A stretch of 9,961 bases of DNA from CAXRDE01 sp964342365 (lineage in GTDB: Bacteria > Cyanobacteriota > Sericytochromatia > UBA7694): the NCBI GenBank assembly GCA_964342365.1, contig CAYFGW010000192.1:1-9961 (forward strand). Reading direction: 5' to 3'. Below, piece after piece: positions 6,186 through 9,961 of the stretch. The position numbers were made by a program, and so were the translations under genes. Within the stretch, counting starts at the first letter, position 1, and each line of letters opens with the position of its first letter. The notes below the pieces were generated by a model that saw nothing but the letters and a program-made list of their open reading frames with translations, was not told the origin of the DNA and ran no database searches.

Positions 6186-6977
6186 TTAAGCCACAGCTTC
6201 TTCGGATTCTTCCACCGCTGCTTCGCGACCTTCTGCAGGCTCAGGAGAAAGTTCATCTTCAGCCTGCTCCAGATCCACCTCATCAGAGAAGCGGTAGCCG
6301 ATGCCCTGCTCCGTGACAATATATACGGGATTGGCGGTGTCTGCCTCAATTTTCTTACGCAAGCTGGCCATGTACACCCGCAAATACTGGGGATTTTCCA
6401 CACACTCAGGCCCCCACACTTCGTTGAGCAAATAGCGCTGGGTCAGCACCTTGCCCATGTGGCGAATCATGGTAGACAGCAATTTATATTCAATGGCTGT
6501 CAAATGAATTTCTTCGTCATTCTTGAAAATCCGGCGGGCTGCGAGATCCACGCGCAGTTCACCAATGTGATATTCCGTTTGTTCAGGGGTTTCACTTTTG
6601 ATGCGGCGAGCGTGACGTAAGCAGACGCGAATGCGGGCCAGAAGTTCGTTCAAACCAAAGGGCTTGGTCAAATAATCGTCAGCACCCCGGTCGAGGGCTT
6701 CTACTTTATCTCTTTCTTTTTCACGGGCAGAAAGAATCAGAATGGGCAGGTCGGTCCACTCTCGCAGACGAGACACTACATCCAGTCCGTCCATATCAGG
6801 CAGCCCCAGATCGGTAATCACCATATCAGGCACTTTCTGTGCAGCTCTGGACAAGCCCACTTCACCAGATTCCACCCCCAGAACCCGATATCCTTTGTTC
6901 AACAGAGAGGATTTCAAAAAATTTAGAATAGGACGATCGTCTTCAATAATTAAAATATACGGAGTTTGCTCTTGCAT
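6186..6977 (-). CDS. KdpE-like OmpR/PhoB-family response regulator with acidic C-terminal tail
   Basis: The receiver domain covers about residues 6-120: acidic E12/D13/D14, phospho-acceptor D56 in VITDLGLPDMDG, S83 and K105 in DDYLTKPFG. A winged-helix DNA-binding domain follows at about 134-230 (HLTAIEYKLLSTM, GKVLTQRYLLNEVWGP, YLRVYMASLRKKIEAD, ITE-like segment, GIGYRF). The linked phrases ALDRGADDYLTKPFG, VDLAARRI and KVLTQRxLLNEVWGP are those of KdpE, which with the KdpD kinase activates the kdpFABC potassium pump. Neither KdpD nor the pump is in the window, so the target is open. Residues 231-263 form an extra tail with 14 acidic residues and one arginine, absent from typical KdpE. The ATG at 6977 is chosen because it matches the KdpE N-terminus and has GAAAGG 10 bases upstream; an in-frame TTG at 7013 would add 12 residues. 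It lies upstream of dam on the same strand. Confidence 0.9.
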   Translation of the reverse strand: MQEQTPYILIIEDDRPILNFLKSSLLNKGYRVLGVESGEVGLSRAAQKVPDMVITDLGLPDMDGLDVVSRLREWTDLPILILSAREKERDKVEALDRGADDYLTKPFGLNELLARIRVCLRHARRIKSETPEQTEYHIGELRVDLAARRIFKNDEEIHLTAIEYKLLSTMIRHMGKVLTQRYLLNEVWGPECVENPQYLRVYMASLRKKIEADTANPVYIVTEQGIGYRFSDEVDLEQAEDELSPEPAEGREAAVEESEEAVA

Positions 6978-6987
6978 TTTGTTAGCG

Positions 6988-6993
6988 CCTTTC
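6988..6993 (-). promoter_or_regulatory. Ribosome binding site deciding the response regulator start
   Basis: GAAAGG on the minus strand lies 10 bases before the ATG at 6977. The alternative upstream TTG at 7013 has no such site, so the ATG is preferred. Confidence 0.5.
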
Positions 6994-7052
6994 GTGGTAT
7001 ACGACTCACCCAAACTTAAATTTTAATAAGCCAGATGGTCAGGTCATGTAGA

Positions 7053-7064
7053 CTGTTAAAACAG
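7053..7064. repeat. CTGTT-AA-AACAG dyad in the divergent intergenic region
   Basis: The arms CTGTT and AACAG flank two A residues, and flanking TAGA and TCTA extend the symmetry imperfectly. It lies between the response regulator and helicase genes and could be an operator for either. A nearby GGTCAGGTCA direct repeat (7037-7046) is also present. No regulator can be named. Confidence 0.3.
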
Positions 7065-7108
7065 CCTCTATGAAATCTAAAATACCCATACAATTCGTAT
7101 AGGCATTT

Positions 7109-7114
7109 TATAAT
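7109..7114 (+). promoter_or_regulatory. Consensus -10 box for the helicase gene
   Basis: A perfect TATAAT sits 17 bases before the helicase ATG at 7132, so transcription would start near 7120 and leave a leader of roughly 11 bases. No good -35 box is found at the right distance; an ATAC-n5-GTAT dyad (7088-7100) occupies that place and may bind an activator or repressor. Confidence 0.4.
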
Positions 7115-7131
7115 GAATTGATATAAAAAAA

Positions 7132-9069
7132 ATGCAAAAATCCCATCAAAGAATCCATAAACTGGTTGAACTCATTGAAATAGAGCAAGAATATGAGCGG
7201 GAATTTTACCGCCAGCGCCTCGTGCAAAGGCCCGTGTCAGAACGGGTAGAGTCCGGCGTCACCCTTTTTCCTCTGCAGCTCAAGTCCTTAGACTATGCCC
7301 TGGGGGGTCACGTGCTTCTGGAGCTAGATCTTCCCGAAGAGCAAAATGCTTCTCGCTTTCAAAACGGCCGCACCCTCGAACTCTTTGGTATTGATAAATC
7401 GGCTCCCGACAGCAAAAACCAGGAAAAACGCATTAGCGGCCTGGTAAAATCCCAGAAAAAGGGCCGTCTGGAAGTGATTCTCTACACCGAAGAGCCACCG
7501 GACTGGCTGGGCAGAATCCAGCTGGGACTGGACTTATACTATGACGAAACCACCTTTCGGGAAATGCTCCGGGCCCTGCAACTGGTCAAAGACGCCGACA
7601 GCGGACCCTTAGCACGACTCCGAGACGTGCTCATGGGTGACAAAAGCCCCGTTTATCTGCCGGCCAGAACCCACACCCCTCCGGCAAACCTGAATCCTTC
7701 TCAAAAAAAAGCGGTGGCCCATGTGCTGGAAGCCGAAGACGTGGCGCTCATTCACGGGCCGCCGGGCACGGGAAAAACCACCACTCTGGTGGCCGCTATT
7801 GAAGCGGTCTTAACCTACGAAGACCAGGTGATGGTAAGTGCTGCTAGCAATACCGCTGTAGATGTGATGGTCAGAAAAATTGCCGACGCCGGTAAGCGGG
7901 TGGTGCGCCTGGGTCACCCTGCCCGCATGCATGAAGACATTGTGGAACACACGTTAGAAGCTCAGCTAGAAACCCACCCCAACGCCGCCGTGATTCGCAA
8001 TATGCGTCGCGATATGGAAAAAATGCGTAAACAGGCCACCAAGTTTCACCGCAATTTCGGCCCCGAGCAGCGAGCGGAACGCCGCGCCACCTGGAAAGAA
8101 ATTCGCAGTATGCGTAAAGAACTGCGAGCTTTAGAAGAGCAGATGTGCGCTACCCTGCTAGACCAGGCGGACGTCATTGCCTGTACCTTTGTGGGCTCCA
8201 CCCAGTCCATTTTACAGTCCCGAAAATTCAACACTGTATTTATTGATGAAGCCGCTCAGGCGCTGGAACCGGGCTGTTGGATTCCCCTGCTGCGGGCCAG
8301 ACGGGTGATTATGGCGGGAGACCACTGCCAGCTGCCGCCCACCATCAAAAGTCCACAGGCGGCCGAACTGGGACACACCTTATTTGCTCACTGTATTGAA
8401 CAGGAATCTTTTAAAAGCGTGTTGCTCAACACCCAGTACCGCATGCATCAGGTCATTATGGGATTTTCCAGCCAGTGGTTTTACAATAACGCTCTCAAAG
8501 CAGACGCTTCCGTGGCGCATCATACTCTGGCCGATAGCGTAAAGCCGCCTCCTGAGGCGGAGGATCTGCTGCGGGTGCCCCTGATCTGGATCGACACCGC
8601 CGGATGCAGTTACGATCAGAGTCAGGATCCCAAAAGCAAAAGCTATTACAATCCGCAGGAAGCAGAGCTTCTGGAGCGCTGGCTCAAAGACTACGTTACC
8701 CGCTGGTCAGAGGATGTTACCACCGTTGGCGTCATTGCTCCCTATCGACGGCAGGTGGACTATCTGGAGGATCTCTGGACCCCGTCTCTCTGGCCTGAGC
8801 ACGTGGTGATCGACATTAACACCATCGATAGCTACCAGGGTCAAGAGCGGGACTTAATTATGCTATCTCTGGTGCGCAGCCATGAGAGTGGAGAAATCGG
8901 GTTTCTCAAGGATTTAAGACGTTTAAACGTGGCCATTACCCGGGGCCGGAAACAGGTGGTGATTATCGGGGACAGCGCCACGCTGGGCCATCACCCTTTT
9001 TATAAGGCACTGCTGGCCTATGTGGAAGCAGAGGGCCGGTGGATCAGCGCCTGGGAATACATGGTTTAG
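7132..9069 (+). CDS. SF1 DNA/RNA helicase of the IGHMBP2 / Upf1-like group
   Basis: This 645-residue soluble protein has the full set of superfamily 1 motifs. They are the Q-motif region LNPSQKKAV, Walker A GPPGTGKTTT with K215, DEAAQ (D372, E373), GDHCQLPPT, QYRMH, the SYQGQERD motif at 567-574, and NVAITRGRK with R604/R606. The first 190 residues, starting with a charged helix and continuing into a beta-rich part (SLDYALGGHVLLELDL), fit the N-terminal/1B region of this group. A charged helical insertion at about 285-345 is probably the stalk. Members unwind nucleic acid 5' to 3' using ATP; IGHMBP2 acts on RNA or DNA, and bacterial homologues are little studied. No nuclease domain is present. 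The gene has its own TATAAT box, a very short leader with no Shine-Dalgarno sequence, and ends 20 bases before lspA, so both are probably one transcript. The substrate is unknown. Confidence 0.92.
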   Translation: MQKSHQRIHKLVELIEIEQEYEREFYRQRLVQRPVSERVESGVTLFPLQLKSLDYALGGHVLLELDLPEEQNASRFQNGRTLELFGIDKSAPDSKNQEKRISGLVKSQKKGRLEVILYTEEPPDWLGRIQLGLDLYYDETTFREMLRALQLVKDADSGPLARLRDVLMGDKSPVYLPARTHTPPANLNPSQKKAVAHVLEAEDVALIHGPPGTGKTTTLVAAIEAVLTYEDQVMVSAASNTAVDVMVRKIADAGKRVVRLGHPARMHEDIVEHTLEAQLETHPNAAVIRNMRRDMEKMRKQATKFHRNFGPEQRAERRATWKEIRSMRKELRALEEQMCATLLDQADVIACTFVGSTQSILQSRKFNTVFIDEAAQALEPGCWIPLLRARRVIMAGDHCQLPPTIKSPQAAELGHTLFAHCIEQESFKSVLLNTQYRMHQVIMGFSSQWFYNNALKADASVAHHTLADSVKPPPEAEDLLRVPLIWIDTAGCSYDQSQDPKSKSYYNPQEAELLERWLKDYVTRWSEDVTTVGVIAPYRRQVDYLEDLWTPSLWPEHVVIDINTIDSYQGQERDLIMLSLVRSHESGEIGFLKDLRRLNVAITRGRKQVVIIGDSATLGHHPFYKALLAYVEAEGRWISAWEYMV

Positions 9070-9076
9070 GGGGTTC

Positions 9077-9080
9077 AGGG
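9077..9080 (+). promoter_or_regulatory. Ribosome binding site for lspA
   Basis: AGGG lies 9 bases before the ATG at 9090. It supports this start over the in-frame ATG at 9039, which is inside the helicase gene and would place a polar 17-residue extension before the first membrane helix. Confidence 0.5.
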
Positions 9081-9089
9081 CAGCAAATC

Positions 9090-9617
9090 ATGCGTGTTTT
9101 TTATCGCCCGTTTTTTTTGATACTGGGGGCTCTGGTCTTTGCGCTGGATCAATGGAGCAAACAGTTTTTCAGAGATCCGCTGCGCTGGCCAGCCCCCGGC
9201 GCAGAAGTGCTGCCCAAAAGCGTGGTGGTCAACGATTTTTTGTGGTTCACCTATGTGCAAAACAAAGGGGCGTTGGCGGGCATGTTTTCCAACTTTACCC
9301 CCATACTGGGTTTGATTTCACTGAGTGTGTCCGTGGGACTGGTCATTTACGGCTGGCGACTGCCTGAAAAAACCCATCCGCTCATTTACTGGGCGCTGGG
9401 CTTTTTGCTGGGCGGAGCGGCGGGCAATATGTGGGATCGACTGGTGTATGGCTATGTGGTAGATTTTCTGGATCTGCGCTATCAGGGACAAAACGTCTGG
9501 CCCATTTTTAACGTGGCAGATATTGCCGTGGACGTGGCCATTGCCCTGTTTGTGATCAAGGCCATGCTTACCTTTGTGAAAGATCGCACAGACACAGGGG
9601 TCACAGACGCTTCCTGA
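9090..9617 (+). CDS. lspA: Lipoprotein signal peptidase (signal peptidase II)
   Basis: This 175-residue inner-membrane aspartic protease removes the signal peptide of prolipoproteins after the cysteine has been lipidated. Four hydrophobic segments are visible: the N-terminus (FFLILGALVFALDQWSK), ILGLISLSVSVGLVIYGW, LIYWALGFLLGGAAGNMWDR and VADIAVDVAIALFVIKAML. Family motifs are DQWSK near residue 19, NKGALAG in place of the usual N-x-GAAFG, GGAAGNMWDRLVYGYVVDFLDL, and PIFNVADIAVDV. The VVDF and NVAD aspartates match the catalytic pair of known LspA structures. The length is normal for the family. It follows the helicase gene by 20 bases and is probably co-transcribed with it; lspA is more often found beside ileS, which is absent here. 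No clear terminator follows. Identification is secure. Confidence 0.95.
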   Translation: MRVFYRPFFLILGALVFALDQWSKQFFRDPLRWPAPGAEVLPKSVVVNDFLWFTYVQNKGALAGMFSNFTPILGLISLSVSVGLVIYGWRLPEKTHPLIYWALGFLLGGAAGNMWDRLVYGYVVDFLDLRYQGQNVWPIFNVADIAVDVAIALFVIKAMLTFVKDRTDTGVTDAS

Positions 9618-9632
9618 AAATCGTGCATTTTC

Positions 9633-9661
9633 TTGCCTATGGGGTCAGCACGGGGTATACT
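9633..9661 (+). promoter_or_regulatory. Sigma70-type promoter for the NlpC/P60 gene
   Basis: TTGCCT (9633-9638) and TATACT (9656-9661) are 17 bases apart, the optimal spacing. Transcription would start near 9668 and give a leader of about 38 bases. It lies just after the lspA stop, so the hydrolase gene is likely a separate unit. Confidence 0.55.
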
Positions 9662-9695
9662 GATACATCATTTTACCGAATTTTAACGTTATTTT

Positions 9696-9700
9696 GGAGA
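9696..9700 (+). promoter_or_regulatory. Ribosome binding site for the NlpC/P60 gene
   Basis: GGAGA lies 5 bases before the ATG at 9706 and fixes that start; the in-frame signal peptide begins there. It is the clearest Shine-Dalgarno sequence in the window. Confidence 0.7.
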
Positions 9701-9705
9701 TTTTT

Positions 9706-9961
9706 ATGTCCATTTTGTGGAAACCCACGCTGGCAGCCCTGATTGTTTCATCCGCTATCTCAGCCAGCCTTTTCACCTCCCCCTCCGCTCAAGCCACCTC
9801 AAGCTTTGGTGTTTTTGGCAAAGAAGTGGTGCACAGCGCCCGTCAGCATTTGGGACTGCCCTACGTTTGGGGTGGGGAAAACCCCAATCGCGGCTTTGAC
9901 TGTTCTGGCCTCATCAAATTCACGTTTCAGGAATTTGACGTGCATTTGCCCCACCGCGCCG
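9706..9961 (+). CDS. Secreted NlpC/P60 peptidoglycan hydrolase, N-terminal part (3' end outside window)
   Basis: The first 85 codons are visible. Residues 1-30 are a Sec signal peptide ending in SAQA, with probable cleavage before T31. The catalytic domain begins almost directly afterwards: ARQHLGLPYVWGGENPNRGFDCSGLIKFTFQEF, with nucleophile C66 in the conserved FDCSGL, then LPHRA where relatives have LPRTS. Such cysteine peptidases cut stem peptides of peptidoglycan, usually between D-glutamate and meso-diaminopimelate, in the periplasm or wall. There is no SH3b or LysM module before the domain, as in short Spr/MepS-like enzymes. There is no lipobox at the signal peptide end, unlike E. coli Spr. 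The catalytic histidine and third residue lie beyond the window, so activity cannot be confirmed. The gene has its own promoter and ribosome site. Confidence 0.9.
   Translation, partial: MSILWKPTLAALIVSSAISASLFTSPSAQATSSFGVFGKEVVHSARQHLGLPYVWGGENPNRGFDCSGLIKFTFQEFDVHLPHRA

Noticed and set aside
6978..7013. Upstream TTG start for the KdpE-like regulator
   Set aside because: The extra 12 residues are not part of the family N-terminus and the ATG at 6977 has its own purine-rich site.
6144..7026. Plus-strand open frames opposite the response regulator
   Set aside because: They are antisense to conserved receiver and winged-helix sequence and have no ribosome sites.
7132..9069. Helicase as part of an antiphage defence island
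   Set aside because: No nuclease, toxin, Argonaute or other defence partner is adjacent, and lspA downstream is housekeeping.
9039..9089. Upstream ATG start for lspA
   Set aside because: It lies within the helicase coding region and would add a polar extension; the ATG at 9090 has AGGG at good spacing and gives the normal LspA N-terminus.

Overview
The window is dense bacterial chromosome of roughly balanced base composition. It carries nine protein genes, two of them cut by the window edges, and no tRNA, rRNA, insertion sequence, prophage or CRISPR array. Sec signal peptides, an MscS channel, a lipoprotein signal peptidase and an NlpC/P60 wall hydrolase point to a free-standing bacterium, most likely a diderm. 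The short, single-module rRNA guanine methyltransferase resembles Bacillus YpsC rather than the roughly 700-residue fused RlmL of enteric gammaproteobacteria. I cannot name the lineage from this sequence.

Layout. Positions 1-2756 hold a tight plus-strand run: the end of an mscS-family channel gene, an rlmL/ypsC-type THUMP methyltransferase gene 1 base later, and a secreted PhoX-like (DUF839) protein 3 bases later. A separate promoter region follows, then a 788-residue soluble hybrid histidine kinase (2842-5208, three PAS-like domains, HisKA, HATPase_c, REC). It converges on, and overlaps by 14 bases, a minus-strand Dam-type DNA adenine methyltransferase (5195-6049). Upstream of dam on the same strand is a KdpE-like response regulator (6186-6977). 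From a divergent intergenic region, a plus-strand SF1 helicase of the IGHMBP2/Upf1 type (7132-9069) runs into lspA (9090-9617). An NlpC/P60 gene with its own promoter starts at 9706 and leaves the window.

How they may fit together. The middle carries three regulatory proteins: a multi-sensor hybrid kinase, a KdpE-like regulator without its KdpD kinase or the kdpFABC pump beside it, and an apparently solitary Dam enzyme without a neighbouring restriction enzyme. The flanks are housekeeping and envelope functions. Whether the three regulators act in one circuit is inference only.

The most unusual sequence signal is a 44-base near-perfect inverted repeat (6041-6084) whose inner arm contains the dam start codon, with a tandem 13-base repeat and a smaller dyad further upstream in the same leader. 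Other points of interest are the loss of the expected cysteine in the PhoX-like protein, an acidic tail on the KdpE-like regulator, palindromes in the hybrid kinase promoter, and two genes whose likely transcripts have very short leaders without a Shine-Dalgarno sequence. I did not find a clearly new multi-gene system.
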